This document shows, piece by piece, positions 21,499 to 35,876 of a stretch of DNA of 64,000 nt (position 1 is the stretch's first letter; each line of letters opens with the position of its first letter). A program made the translations under genes and the position numbers. The stretch comes from Dipteronia dyeriana (Eukaryota; Streptophyta; Magnoliopsida; Sapindales; Sapindaceae): NCBI GenBank assembly GCA_032871835.1, contig CM065297.1, positions 1,366,501 to 1,430,500 on the forward strand, written 5' to 3'. The notes under the pieces are model-generated. The model saw only the letters and a program-made list of their open reading frames with translations, was not told the DNA's origin and did no database searches.

Positions 21499-23202
21499 TT
21501 TATAAGGATATTTGTTACATTCAGTACGTAGTTATACTAACCAATCAAAGGTAGGTTGTCACATAACCCAAAACAAAAAAAAAATGATAAAAAGTGAAAA
21601 AGAATAACAACGTTCCATTGGTAGAATAGGATAACTGGATACTGAGCTTTTTCATTTTTACAATAGTGTAAATATTGATATTTACTTTCTCAAGTGAAGT
21701 TACTTAAATATCCTTACATTGTTGCGATTGATTTGAGGGGTAAGAAAATGAAAAGTTGTACAGAGAAACAGTGAACGTCGATGCACTGCATACGCCTCAA
21801 TCAAATCAATCTACCAGAGCATTTAATAAAAGGCTGGCGACTTGAAATAATTTTTCTTGCTATGCAAGCACTACGAACTACAAGTTCTCGGAGAAGTTTT
21901 ACAGAATGCAATCACAACTTAGTGCTTGCCTACCTGAAATAATCTGATCAATAAACAAAAACAACTATCCATAACTCCTCTGGCATATAATTTAGAGACG
22001 TTGGTAAATATGATATTTCATTGCTTCTCTCATAAACCATCTTGAATTCACCTTGGCTTAAATATCAAAATCTACTTATATTTATCGCCGTCTAACGTGA
22101 TTTTGTGATAAAAGGTGCTCATTCAATATAAATTTTTGGTTGAAACAACTCTCCTTCACGAAAGCTTAGAGAATCGTTTCCAGATACAGATATCATGTAA
22201 ACTTATGAGCTACATCTATTCGAAATCAAGAAAGGTAAGAGTTGCTCTTAATGTGGTGAATGAAGAAGACACACTAGAGTCTAGCGAGCGATGAGGATGA
22301 TGCAGACCAACATGGCCTCCACAGTTGGCTATCAGTGCTAAACTTCCATGAAGAAATGAGGAGCCACTTAAATACAACTTCAAAATCATAGTATCAACCA
22401 TTTCGATTGGATTTTAAGTATTGCAAGCTCAGAAATTCAAGAATCTCAGCAAGAGAATAACACAGAATTTTAAAGTTTATTGAGAGATGATGAAATTGCA
22501 TAGAATTCAATTATAAATTTAAAAATGAGAATACATTCATGTTTCTATAAATAATTAACAGAAACGAACCAAGTGTATATTGTCAAACTATAGTTTCAAT
22601 ACATTGGAGCCTTGATGCTCAGTACAGGAATCCTAAAAAGATAGCTTTGTATACTTGTATCGAATGGTTGTCTACAGTACATACATCTTGTGTATACATA
22701 ATGCCAGTTAACAAGGTCTATAGAAGTGAAGATTTACTGAAACTGCCAAGAGAAGAATTTTAATCCGTAGGAGAAAGAAAGTGTAAAATTTGATACATCA
22801 AAAAATAATAAAATACTGAGATGTCACCTCTTGTATAGACATGAAAGGGTCAAGTAGAATTTAAACGTTCCAGCAGAAACAGGCAGAGATGTACCTGGAT
22901 CCTCAGATGCAGAATGTCAATGCTGATGAATTGGCAAACAATTGGCGACGCTTCCATCCTTCTGTCCCTGAATTAAAAAAAAATTGCACACTATTTTATC
23001 TCATAGATCAAGTATCTAAGCAGAATAAGTGATAAGTATCAGCTTAAAATGATAGGGTGTAGGTGTAATAAAGCAACGGATCATTGCAAATGGCAGCAAA
23101 AGTCATCAAAACTTTCGATTTTTGAAATTCCCCTAAAGATTATTGAAAAAATAGGGAGTCTCAAACCACAGAAGCAATGTACTTACATTTGCAAGAAGTT
23201 CA
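20377..23202. other. Repeat remnants and intergenic DNA downstream of STN8
   Basis: About 20396-20560 holds CCGGTTCC-type motifs at both ends (ACCGGTTCTAATTCCGGTTCC, GGTTCCGATTTGGAACC), probably another small DNA-transposon remnant. 20600-22800 has no supportable gene. The 61-codon minus frame near 22.3 kb matches nothing I know. 22800-23202 would carry the 3' UTR of the minus-strand STN8 gene. Confidence 0.45.
21456..21494. repeat. (TA)n microsatellite
   Basis: Uninterrupted alternating TA run of about 39 bp in intergenic DNA. Confidence 0.95.
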
Positions 23203-25505
23203 CTACTTGGTTAAGCTTAATTTTGAAAGCATTGCAGCTGCCTGGTCACCACTGAACAAAAAATAAGGATGCCTCAAAGCAGCAGCTGCTGATAAACGCC
23301 CCCTTCTAAGGAAACCTCTCTCTGAAATAAGCTTTGTGGCTAGATCCCAACCTCTTCCCGAGTCAAGATCAAGAATGCTGAAGTCAGGCCTCAATCGAGT
23401 GTTCTCTCTCCATTTATTCAGGTCATAATTATATGTCCTTATTTCTAAATTGAAATTCTTTAAGCCTGCCGTAGACCTTAAGGTTGGTATTGCCATTTGC
23501 AAGAGTACAATCCCAGCGGAGTACATATCAAACAGATCGGGACTGTTCATCTGCAATGACAATAGCTAACTCAACTTTAGCGCTTCAAAGACGTAAAGAT
23601 CGTAAAGATGGTACTATAATTTTGGAAAAGGAAATCCGTGCATTCACAAGGACTGGGCATGAAAAGAAAGTTGAGATACAGCACCTGCCACAGAATTGGA
23701 GAAAGGAGAGCAGCAATTGGCTTTGGAGGAGGAATCGGTGTTTCCTCCGGGAGTACATATTGTTCAGGAGGACAATAATCAGGATCAAGCATACCACGAT
23801 TGGGTACGTAATTTTTTCCAATCCGAAGATCTGTGGCTGCTCCAAAATCTATGAGCTTGATCTGTCCCTTCTTTGTAACCACTAAGTTGGCTGGCTTTAC
23901 ATCTCGATGAACAATGCCTGTGTCATGGATTTTTTTAAGTGAAGTAATAATCTGTCGCATTATTTGCTTGATGATCAATCCATTCCGTCTCGTAGAATCT
24001 ACACCTTCCAAGACACGACCAAACATGACAGACTCTAAGTTAAAAGGGAAGTTGCGATCTTTCATGTAATCAGCAAGACTCCGATCTCCCTGTCACATAG
24101 ATATCCCTACAATTAGTGGGAATGTGAATTTAGAGATGAGCACATATCTGCATATGCATTTAACAAACAAAGTTCATTTAATCATGGAACAATACAGATA
24201 TCAAGGTAAACCAACAAGTAAAAACTCGAGTAAGCATATCCTCTAAGCATATTAATGTCATTCAAACGGTATCCGTGTCATCATACAATGCACTTGTAAT
24301 TGAATCAGGGAAATTGGAGATAGGACTTTCAAACTGGTATTTGAAGGGTTTATTATAATTTCAGCTAAGGAAATTTACCTCAAATTTCCAGACAAGCCAT
24401 TTGCCACCTTTTGTAAACTGAGAGTTTGTTTTGTCAGCAACAAAACTTCCAAGGAAATCGGCACATGTTTCAGGAGCAGCTCTTGATAGCCTATAATTAA
24501 ACCATTCTTCAAATTCAGCACATTCTTCAGCCCTCTGAACTCCAATCTTCACCTGAATCAATGAAAATCAAAATTTATCTGGTTACAACCCAGGGAAAAT
24601 AATACATGGAATCGTCAACTACAGAAAAAAAAAAAAACTGAAAGTCACATTTCATCCGTAGCTTCTACATTTTAGAACCATTATTCTTTTTCAAGAAATA
24701 CTGTTTATGAAAAAATCTTCAGGCCACATTAATTCCAATTGATACACATTCCACAGTTCAACAACAGATAAAAAGCTGATTTTTTTTTTCTAAAAACAAA
24801 CCCATAACTATAAGGAACGTATAGATACTAAGAAAAAATAGTTGGCATCAAACATGTACACAACTAGAAGATGATTGATTATCCGATGATCAAATGATAC
24901 AGTTATTTTACCTTCTTGAGAATGACTTTGTTCTTGAACCTGCTATCCAACTCTAAGGGTCTTCCTCTTCCTCTTTTCTGTCCTCTGTCTTCAACTGTCA
25001 CATTTTTGGGAACAATTGCTCCAGAATAAACAACACCAAAAGACCCTTCTCCCAATTTATCTCCAATCACAAAATCAGTCGTCTTTAGGCTCCTCCTACC
25101 AGTCAAACTGTCCAAACCTAGTTGCAGTGGAGCTAAAAGGTATTCATCAATGGCGCCGATGAGAACACCTGGCCTTGCAGTCAAGTACACCCATGTCAGG
25201 CCACCAAAAACCAAGAAACCCCACCTCTGAAAATCAGATAATTCTTCAGTGAATCTCTGAAACTGCACGAACCCAGATTGAAAAACAGGGAACTGAGACA
25301 ATGACTGTTCCAGAACATCATCTGGGATGCTGCTGCTGCCAAAAAATGAATTGCACTTGCAGCACCTTCCTGTATTATTGCTTGTAAATCGATTTGACAA
25401 AGAAAAGTAATCACTTTGTGAAATACCGGGTTTCAAGGAAGAAAAGCAAATGATTTTGCGATTCTGTTGAAGTGTAATTGTTGGAGGAGACAAGATGGAC
25501 GCCAT
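23203..25505 (-). CDS. STN8: Chloroplast thylakoid Ser/Thr kinase STN8
   Basis: STN8 phosphorylates photosystem II core proteins (D1, D2, CP43, PsbH) at the thylakoid membrane. Exons on the minus strand: 25505-24912, 24552-24379, 24089-23685 and 23550-23203. All are GT-AG and in frame, giving 506 residues, close to the ~495 of Arabidopsis STN8. The N-terminus is a Ser-rich plastid transit peptide. One membrane segment lies at about 95-116 (WGFLVFGGLTWVYLTA). The kinase has GEGSFGVVY (152-160), VILKK with the ATP-binding Lys, IVHRDVKPANLVV and LIDFGAATDL. STN7 has a conserved redox Cys pair before its membrane segment. Here no cysteine lies between residues 52 and 95, which supports STN8. The gene is divergent from uS17 at 25813. 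Confidence 0.93.
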
Positions 25506-25812
25506 TACTGGTAGTTTATGCCTCTTATGGTGGCACTACAACTACAAGAAGCTAATGCTTTGAGTTTTGTCATGTTTTATTTTGAAGAAACAATCTTGTG
25601 CCACGTGTCGTTCCCAATTTTATCCATCCATTGAGTAACAAATATGTGGATGCTTTTATAGTTCCACACTTCCACTTCCACTTCCACACAAACCGAACCG
25701 GACTGATTTTGGTTGTTCGGGTCGGTTTTTTTACAAGGGTCGGTTCGTCTATCATCTCTCTCAAAAACCTTAATCGTCTATCGTCTCTTTCTCACACACA
25801 TCTCTGGAAAAA
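25506..25812. promoter_or_regulatory. Shared divergent promoter, STN8 and uS17
   Basis: Only 307 bp separate the two start codons, so leaders and promoters overlap. A G-box/ABRE-like core CACGTG lies at 25602-25607 (context GCCACGTGTC). A pyrimidine-rich tract with TCTCTCTCAAAAACC precedes uS17. No TATA box is obvious. A stretch with ACCGAACCGGAC and GGGTCGGTTTT (about 25690-25750) resembles subterminal motifs of the hAT MITEs elsewhere in the window and may be a remnant. Confidence 0.65.
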
Positions 25813-25979
25813 ATGAAGTCGGTAGTGGGAATGGTAGTGTCGAACAAGATGCAAAAGTCAGTAGTGGTGGCTGTGGACCGACTCTTCCACCACAAGCTCT
25901 ACAATCGCTATGTCAAGCGCACTTCCAAGTTCATGGCTCATGACGAGCACAACCATTGCAACATTGGTGACAGAGTCAG

Positions 25980-26023
<44 letters not shown>

Positions 26024-26343
26024 AAACATGCATATTATAGCTACATTGTATTCGCTTCTAAACATGTTGAAGATGCTTAGTAAATTGTGTGTTTTACAAC
26101 TAATTGATGCTGCTGATGATAATTTACTAGTGCTTCAGTTAATTGTGTACTTAATATTGTTAAAAGTGAAAAATCAAAACATTTTGGGACTGGTTTCAGG
26201 TTAAGTTGGATCCTTCTAGACCATTGAGTAAGCGTAAGAATTGGGTTGTTGCTGAAATTCTGAAGAAAGCGAGAATTTACGTGCCACCATCGGCAGATAA
26301 TGCTGCTGCTTCAAGTACCAAGACGCAAACACTGGCATCATAA
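25813..26343 (+). CDS. Organellar ribosomal protein uS17 (S17), likely mitochondrial
   Basis: Two exons, 25813-25974 and 26200-26343, encode 101 residues with the S17 OB-fold signature: [40 protein letters not shown] and [20 protein letters not shown]. uS17 binds 16S-type rRNA early in small-subunit assembly. No cleavable transit peptide precedes the domain (it starts [16 protein letters not shown]), which fits the short plant mitochondrial S17 rather than the longer plastid form. Targeting is inferred only. The donor is AGA|GTCAGT, a weaker form of the consensus, and a (CT)n run begins nine bases after it. The reading across the junction, GDR|VKLDPS, is unambiguous. Confidence 0.9.
25983..26014. 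repeat. (CT)n microsatellite in uS17 intron
   Basis: About 16 CT units start nine bases after the uS17 splice donor. Length changes could affect splicing of this weak donor. Confidence 0.95.
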
Positions 26344-29215
26344 ACCCTAAGGTTTGACTAGAATGCAAGCATTTCTTTTGTAAGTGTTGCTTAATTTGGA
26401 GACTATAAGTTAGATCCATAATTAGAAGATAGTTTGCTTATATGTAAATCTATAACCAATAAGGTGATTGGAAGTTTGATTCAGTTTGAAGTTGTTTCTC
26501 TTCAAGTTTTAAATTGCCATTTTTATTGTCTTGAAACTTTGGTGAAGTTTATTTCTACCACCCTTTGACAAGTATTAGCCAAATTTGAGGTCACATATCC
26601 TCATTCTAGCTTTTGGAAGTATACATTTGCAACTTATGTATCAATATAGAATGACCTATTTTGATCATTAAATTAGGCAGAGTGTTTATGCTTTGTTTGA
26701 AGTATAGAACATTAAAATGAAATAATCTATTGTTATGTTTCCTTGTCCACAATGGTTGAGATAAGGTCTTAATACACATTTTCTCATTCTCTCGCCTCTC
26801 TCTTCCTTAATAAAATTTGAAATATTTTCAATTTTTCATGTCGCCTTTCTTTTCTCTTGACCGTCCATCATCACCTCTCAACTCTTGTTGACAAAAACTT
26901 TATGTTAATAAATCACCAATGCCATTGAAAATTGCAATTATTATATTATTTTAGAGAGGACGGGTACTCAATGGATTAAATGATTCTTTTCTTTTCTTTT
27001 TTTCGTTTTATACGTGCAAATGAAGGGTTGAGAGGAGATGATATATGGTCATGAGAGAAAACTGACTGGAAAAAGGTTAAAATTTAAAGTTATGTTTACA
27101 GGAAACAAAGAACAGGTGTGATAGGAGAAAAGGGAGAGGAAAGAAAGTATTTAATATAATTGAATATATATATCTCACAAACTATTAGTTAATTTCAACC
27201 ATTCAAAACTTCCTCATCTAAGTGTAAAAATTGTGTATAAACTTTTGTGACAATTGGCACAAGCTCCTTTGGGCAGTAGATGATAGTAAATTTGGCAGTC
27301 CCAAGCTTTTGGGAAAAGAGGAAGGTGCTTGTAAAGTGTGGTGTAAAGTGTGGTTCTTTAGTACATTAGACACATCAAATTCCAGAATGTTTGATAGTAA
27401 TGCACAGTAAGAAACCTCTTCTTTTCTGTTCTGTTCTTAAATTTCCAATGGTGGCTTCTTATGTGATGATATTTATGCTTCAGATTTCTGGTAAAACTTT
27501 TCCACTGGTTCCATGTTATTCTTTGACCACTTAGTTCCTGCCTGAAACTGTTGTCACGTAACCTGTGGTTTGTGGATGGGGCGTCAGAGGTTGACATTGT
27601 TGCACTACTGAATTTTTCCACTCATGGCTCCTCTAGGTGCGAGTATTTTTGTGAACATTGATTTACATCTGTCCTGTGATACTTTCTAAAAGCCATGTGT
27701 AATGAACTGCAATGATTAAGAGTCCTTTGGTTTTGGTTGAAATCTTTTACGATTAGATTTTGGATTGCATGGTGATATATCTTGTCTTGGGATTGATTTA
27801 TTGGTCACCCCCCTAAAGCTCTTGTGAAGAAAAACTTGGTGCATTTTTCTCTTGGATAAACTTTTACATGGATTATATGACTGGCTTTCTAATCTCTGTT
27901 CTGAATTTAAATAAATTCTAAGTAAGAAGTTGAATGTTGTATAGAAGGGTAGGGATTTTGGTTTGTGAATTGTGACATCCATGTTAGATGACGAGGTTAA
28001 AAATCTAGTATCCATGTTAATGCTTAATGTATGTGTCAAACGGATTTTGCGGTCTAGGTTTCATGAGCTAACCATTCTTTTCTTTTTATTTTCTTTTCCC
28101 TGTTACAATTGTAATCACATGATGTAATTTAATTGCAAGCTGGATTTCTGCTATTGCTGCAATTTACCCGGTTCAATTTGTAGGCCGGTATTGTAATAAT
28201 CATGCTAAATAATGGAACACTGCAGAAGTTTCCAGGCTTCGGTGGATGTTGCTCTGATGTTTGCTTTCATTCTTTTTAATAATAGGTGAAGCTTTACTTA
28301 GGACGTATAGAAAATTGAGGAGACGTGGATCTCGATAGCAGTTTTCAAGATCTGTTAGTAGAGATATCATATTAAGCGCTAATGCTTGAAAATTAAGACT
28401 TGTGCCTGTTTTCAGAGGTTGGTGTCTAATGAAACGGAAATAAGTAGTTAAATGTGTGCCGGCGGATCTCTTGCTAGTTCTGTGGGAAATATCTTTTGAT
28501 GTATCATTGTTTCTTTAGTATTTAGTAGGAGAGAGCCTTGGTTTTGCTTAATCTGAATGTTAACTTATGGTTGGCAAAAGTTTTGGTTCAAACTTTTGCC
28601 CTTAATGTTGAAAGTTGCAATTGTTTTACCTGGGAAACATCTGAACGGATGATCACATTAATAATTATTCTTCTGTATATGAAAAGACCATTGCCAAGGT
28701 GATGGAAATCCAAGATGCTATAGGGGCATCTGACTGATATGTAAGGAGATGGGTTTCTGGTTCTCCACTATGTTCATTAATGTATTTGTGTATTTAGCTT
28801 CGAAACCGTAACCAAACGATAACAGTAATTTTACATAACCAACCTTTGACATCATTTGGTCTACTTCCTCTATGGCTTCTATTTTTTCTTTGTCGTGTTA
28901 TTGGTATTGGAATCAGAGACTTGAGAGGGCTCTTGGTATCGGTATTGTTATAATGAGATTTCAAGAAGCGATATAAAGGGAAGCAAAATTGGAAGCGGAG
29001 TTTGCAGAACAAGTATTCATGTCATAGAAGGATTGATATACAACATAGAATTGAATTGCAATTTTCCTGGTGAAGCCATCCATCTTCACCAATTATTACT
29101 TCCCAGATTAAAACTCAATACCTAGCTAGGGCCTTGTGAAGAACTAAACAATTTACTAAAGAGAAGTTGTGATCCTTCAAAAACTTAGAACACAACACAG
29201 ATGACAAGAAATGCC
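26344..29215. other. 2.9-kb interval without a supported gene
   Basis: This lies between the 3' ends of convergent uS17 (+) and S6K (-). Base composition is less AT-rich than in transposon regions, and stop codons are dense in all frames. Two short stretches look exon-like: about 28288-28340 (EALLRTYRKLRRRGSR and a stop on +) and 28970-29010 (AKLEAEFAEQ on +). Neither joins to anything recognisable. 29013-29215 is probably S6K 3' UTR. A non-coding transcript or a very decayed gene is possible. Confidence 0.4.
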
Positions 29216-31405
<2,190 letters not shown>

Positions 31406-31432
31406 GTTCGAAAGCTTTGGCAGATGGTGAAG

Positions 31433-31633
31433 CTAAATTTCCCCAAAATTCTCTAAACAAAGAACAGTTGAAGAAGGGTTCCTATCAATGGCCTTAATCA
31501 ACAGGAAGGGCACGTGTGCGATAGGAGTCCCTAGAAACTTAGGCAGCAAGCAAAAGAGAATCCAGGAGAAGAAGTATTTCTTGTTCCCCGATTTGCAGGA
31601 AACAGCAGATGCTCCAGTAGTTGTCAAATTCAT
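31433..31633 (-). CDS. Upstream ORF in the S6K leader (66 codons)
   Basis: In the predicted spliced S6K leader (exon side from 31652), the first ATG is at 31633. It opens a 66-residue frame starting MNLTTTGASAVSCKSGNKKY, with a hydrophobic stretch (FFSWILFCLLPKFLG), ending LCLENFGEI and a stop at 31433. The S6K ATG follows 27 bases later. I do not recognise the peptide. An uORF this long, first in the leader and close to the main start, should reduce S6K translation unless ribosomes reinitiate or skip it. If the leader intron is not spliced as predicted, other ATGs would precede it. Confidence 0.55.
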   Translation of the reverse strand: MNLTTTGASAVSCKSGNKKYFFSWILFCLLPKFLGTPIAHVPFLLIKAIDRNPSSTVLCLENFGEI

Positions 31634-31652
31634 GAAGATCAAGTTGTGAAAT

Positions 31653-32305
31653 CTGCAATTCAATGTACCAAAAACAAAACACAAAAGTATAAAATCAGCA
31701 AAATTGCATCCAACCTTTAATTGTTTATTTGTAATAAGACTATAAAACCCCTAATATAAAAGTTAATTTTCCCAACTGAAAATACCAATCTCAGATAAAC
31801 CCTAGCTAGAAGAAATTAACAAGATTAGGCAATGTAAAACAATATTCAATGGTTAATTAACATATTTTGGCAACCAAATCCGAAAATATTTATATTAAAA
31901 ATCAGAACTTACAAAAGCAAATACATGGAAACAACAAAACATGTGAGAAATCAAACCGTCAAATCAAGTAACAAACCACAAAACGCAAGAAGTCAGATCA
32001 TCCAAAACAAATCTTTACATGACAAAAAAAAAAATCATTCTTTTACGAAGAAGAACACGTCGGATATCGTAAACATATCACAATTCATCATAAAAGAATA
32101 AAAAGTAACAAAATTTAACATTTATGATTCTATAACGAGACGGGTTCTGTAATACAACAACAACAACAAAAAAACGGTGGGGTGCTTTTCTATGTTTTCC
32201 TGCAGTTTCTCAGATACCAAACGGGGACACGAAGAACACCAACTTGAAGATCAAAAAAAGACAAACAGAGAGAGAGAGATAGAGAACGTGATTGAATTGA
32301 ATTAC
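31653..32305 (-). other. Predicted intron in S6K 5' leader
   Basis: On the minus strand a donor CTTCCCAG|GTAATT at 32305 and an acceptor ACATTGAATTGCAG|AT ending at 31653 enclose a 653-bp AT-rich stretch upstream of the S6K start. The leader exon would lie at about 32306-32330. Leader introns are common in plant regulatory genes. This one is inferred from the two sites only. Confidence 0.55.
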
Positions 32306-32350
32306 CTGGGAAGATTGCAGAGGAGAAAAACAGCCGAGAGAGAAAAGTGA

Positions 32351-32469
32351 GTTATATATAAAACAGATGAAACTCAAAGGTGTCCGACGTTGTAACAACG
32401 AAGGAGTCGCGTAGCCGCTTACATTTACATGAACCAAAACGTGAATCAATTGGAAGCTTTGACACGTGG
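32351..32469 (-). promoter_or_regulatory. S6K: S6K core promoter: TATA box and G-box
   Basis: Read on the minus strand, TTTATATATAAC at about 32352-32362 is a good TATA box for a start near 32325. That lies just upstream of the predicted leader exon. About 100 bp further upstream lies CACGTG (32463-32468) in the context GCCACGTGTC, a G-box/ABRE-type site. The same ten bases occur in the STN8/uS17 promoter. Confidence 0.55.
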
Positions 32470-32749
32470 CGGGTTGGTAGTGGTGGATAGGGTAGTTTTT
32501 TTATATATATATTAACATTAATGTTAATAATATTAATAAGATTAGTTTAACACTTTTACGTGTTTTTTGATCGAATTTGGACCAAAGTGTGGAATATGCG
32601 TTTTTTGGATTGGGTGGTGGCTGGCCTAGTGGAATACAGCGTACACACGCAACTAACGTTACTAATCCTTATATATCGGTCGCTGTTTTATTTATTCTTC
32701 TCTATTTCTATATTTTTTAAATAAAAAAAATCTATTTCTATATATTATT

Positions 32750-33417
32750 CAGGGATGGACACGGTTCGGTTCGGTTTTGATCAATACCGTGTTGAACCGA
32801 TATATATTCGGTTTTTGAAAAAGTAAATCTATTTGAACATGAAAACCGAATTGAACCGAACAACTTTATCTCGGTTCGGTTCATTTCAATTCAATTTGGT
32901 TTTGAACCTACTAAACTTGGAAGGTTTTTTTATATGTTTTTTTAATTGTTTTAGCCTTTAAGTTATATTTTTTGACATTTAGACTTAAACTTTTTTCGAA
33001 AAACATAATATTTAAAAAATAATTTAAACAACATACAACTCAGTTTTTAAACAAAATCTAAAATTTCAATCATATTCAATATATATATATATATATATAA
33101 CATACTCAATCAAAATATAAAATCTTCATAACTTCTATAAATAGAAGTAAAAAAAAATATAGTACATAATGTAGTCTAAAAATAAAACATCAATAACAAA
33201 CGGTCTATAATAAAATTGAACCTTACAAAATAATTAACTAAGACAATTCGGTTTATTCAATTCGGTTCGGTTTTTTATGTTTAAAACCGAAATCAAATCG
33301 AATTCAATTCGGTTTTCAAGTTTTATATCGGTTTGAACCGAATGGAAGCTATGAACCGAACCAAATACCAATTTTCGATTCGATATAATTCGATTTCGGT
33401 TGTTGTCTCCATCCCTA
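32750..33417. mobile_element. hAT-type MITE with CGGTTCGGTT subterminal motifs
   Basis: The left end is CAGGGATGGACACGG. The right end, reverse-complemented, is TAGGGATGGAGACAAC. The flanks ATATTATT (32742-32749) and ATACTATT (33418-33425) match at 7 of 8 bases, an 8-bp target duplication. Multiple copies of CGGTTCGGTT and GAACCGAA lie within 120 bp of each end. The AT-rich centre is non-coding. It lies about 280 bp upstream of the S6K G-box. Confidence 0.78.
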
Positions 33418-34053
33418 ATACTATTATTATTTATTTTCTATATACATGAAGATGGAAAGTCGATATGGAAAATTCAGAGAACACTTGTCATATTGATGTG
33501 ATTTGGTAATTATTAGATAATTAAAAAGGACACTTGTCACGTATTGGCATATAAGATTGACACTTGGCATGGGAGGGTGACATTTGGTAAGTGTTATTAT
33601 GTGAGGATGACATCTAGTAATTATCTAGGATACACCTATCCTTGTGGTTCGGCCGAGTGTGTTTGATTTGTTAGAAGATGAATTCATCTTGAAAAAATCC
33701 TTATAATATTGGGATGGTATTGGGAGATCTTTCTTTGAATTCCTATCCTATCAAATCGACTCTATTAGAAATAACCCCTATTGGATAATCTATCAACTAC
33801 ACCGACCATTATTTAAATGTGTGATAAATGATTAAGGAATCTTTAATCTCTCGTGTCATGCACTTATGATATATTTGAGATTGTTTTTATTTAAAAAATA
33901 ATTACTTACTTCTCAAATTTTAAACAAATAGGTGTTTGATAAATTTTCCAAAAACAAACTATTTTATAATTTATTTCCCCAATAATCAGCTTTTGAGAAG
34001 TTTGTTTGGGATTGCTTTTGAATGCTGGTTATTTTAGAAACTAATCCATCAAT
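33418..34053. other. Spacer between two MITEs
   Basis: No gene. Around 33480-33620 a motif of the form GACACTTG(T/G)CA(T/C) or similar repeats several times (ACACTTGTCATATTGATG, ACACTTGTCACGTATTGG, ACACTTGGCATGGG, ACATTTGGTAAGTG, ACATCTAGTAATTA) at roughly 30-60 bp spacing, a loose degenerate repeat. Confidence 0.5.
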
Positions 34054-34907
34054 TAGGGATGGATAAAAAAGCTCATACACTGTAAACCGGACCAAACCAA
34101 ATCAAACCACTTGGTTTGGTCCAGTTTTGTACTTTAAAGAAAACTGTATGGTCTTGTTTGATCTATAGTCCAAGTATATCAAATCAGGATCGGACCGTAA
34201 ACCGAATACTTTTAATATTATAACTATATGTCACATCCAACAAATTTTAATAAAATTTTAAAAATAAAAAGTTAAAGTCAAAAACCCTAATTTTTTATTT
34301 CATAGTTGTTTTTTTCGGTCACCAACTCAACAAGTTTGTGCAAAACGAAAATCTCAATTTATAAACAAAACTCCAAATATGGGATGGTAAAGGATTTTAA
34401 TATGTTACCATTATTTTACGAAGTTATCACTAATAGTAAAAAATATTAATAATATAAAACTAAATTAGTGTTGTTGTCATGATTTAGTTGTTTTTTTTAC
34501 TTGCATGCATTCAATTGCATTTATATGATTATAGCGATTTTATTTATTAACCTAAAAAAAATGTTTCATTTATTAATATTTTTTCTACTTCCAGAATTTC
34601 GACACACTTCTTCATTTTTATTTTTATTATTATTACTCTTTTAGTTTTTTTTTAGTTTGATAAACCGTACGTAAAAATAACTTGCATGTCTCCTTAATTG
34701 CTCACCTTGTCAAGTCATATATATTTTTAAATGGTTAAGCATTTGGATTTCAAATCAAAAACCGTTAGACTGAACCAAACCAAATAAATATAATTTAGTC
34801 TACAAAAAATAATGATTCAAATTGGTCCTAATTTTTAAAAGATCACAAATTTTGGCTTGATCCGATTCTAGTCGAAACCGGACCAAACCGGACCGTGCTC
34901 AGCCCTA
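34054..34907. mobile_element. hAT-type MITE with AAACCGGACC subterminal motifs
   Basis: The ends are TAGGGATGGATAAAAA and, reverse-complemented from the right, TAGGGCTGAGCACGG. The flanks CCATCAAT (34046-34053) and CCATCAGT (34908-34915) match at 7 of 8 bases. AAACCGGACCAAACC motifs sit near both ends. The 854-bp AT-rich element is non-coding and of the same general type as 32750-33417, but its subterminal motif differs, so it is a separate family. Confidence 0.75.
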
Positions 34908-35876
34908 CCATCAGTTATAAAATGTCCATAATACTCTCACCTTAATAAAAAGACAGTATTGCCCAATCTAATTGAAAAGAGAGAGAAATGAAATCAACCT
35001 TTTCTTTCTTAATTACCACCGTTTGCACTCTAATTCTATTTTAGTTTTTAATGTCTCTCGATTCATATTATCATCTGTTTTACCCTTTTGCACTCTTCAG
35101 TCTTATCCTCATATTTTATGAAACATTTTTTTCATTCTTCTTTCTTGATTAGTCCAGACCACCGTTTGGACTTTTTTTGATACATTTTTTTTTAATGTCT
35201 TTCACTTAACACAAGTACATTGTATAAACCACAAGTCATAAAATTTCACACAAATTATATTTCGACCCATGTATTATTCCTTTTTCTTTTTCAACTCATT
35301 AAATACATAAAAAAAATATTTTCATCCCCAACCACATTTTATTAAAAAAAAACCTTAATATACGATCACTGCTGTATTAATATTACTAAGATCTGTCTAT
35401 TAAGTAATGTGAAAATGGTGAGGAATGTCATATTTTTTTTTGTCCGTTGCAGTGATGTCACCGTTATAATAAGTTAAATTTAAAAGGCACCTATTATGGT
35501 GAGCTACCGAAATTGTCTTTAAATAATCGATTCTTTATTCTTTAAAAACTGTCGTCCAAAAAAGTTGTCTGAAAATCAATCAACTACTCCATTTTTTCTT
35601 CAGAAAACGAGCTTCATTCCAGATATTGCACAAGAAGGTAAATTAATATTTCTGATCTTCATTTCCATTTTTTCTTGTATTTCTGTGTGGTATAACACTG
35701 TATGAACATTTATGAATATGTTGTCCCAATTTTTTTTGTTTATGTCTAGAAATTGTAAACTTTTAAAAAATAATGAATGAACATGTATGCATATTTTTTT
35801 GTATACATATTTGGCCGAGTTGAGTTGAAGTGGTGCAAACAAGTTTAAAATCTTGGTCATAAAAGCTGGAAAGCAT
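34908..35876. other. AT-rich spacer before the Mutator-like element
   Basis: No coding region. The left end of the Mutator-like element that carries the transposase at 36434 should lie here or within the minisatellite, but I found no terminal inverted repeat. Confidence 0.4.

Noticed and set aside
22216..22401. 61-codon minus-strand frame
   Set aside because: No family resemblance and no supporting context; expected by chance at this length.
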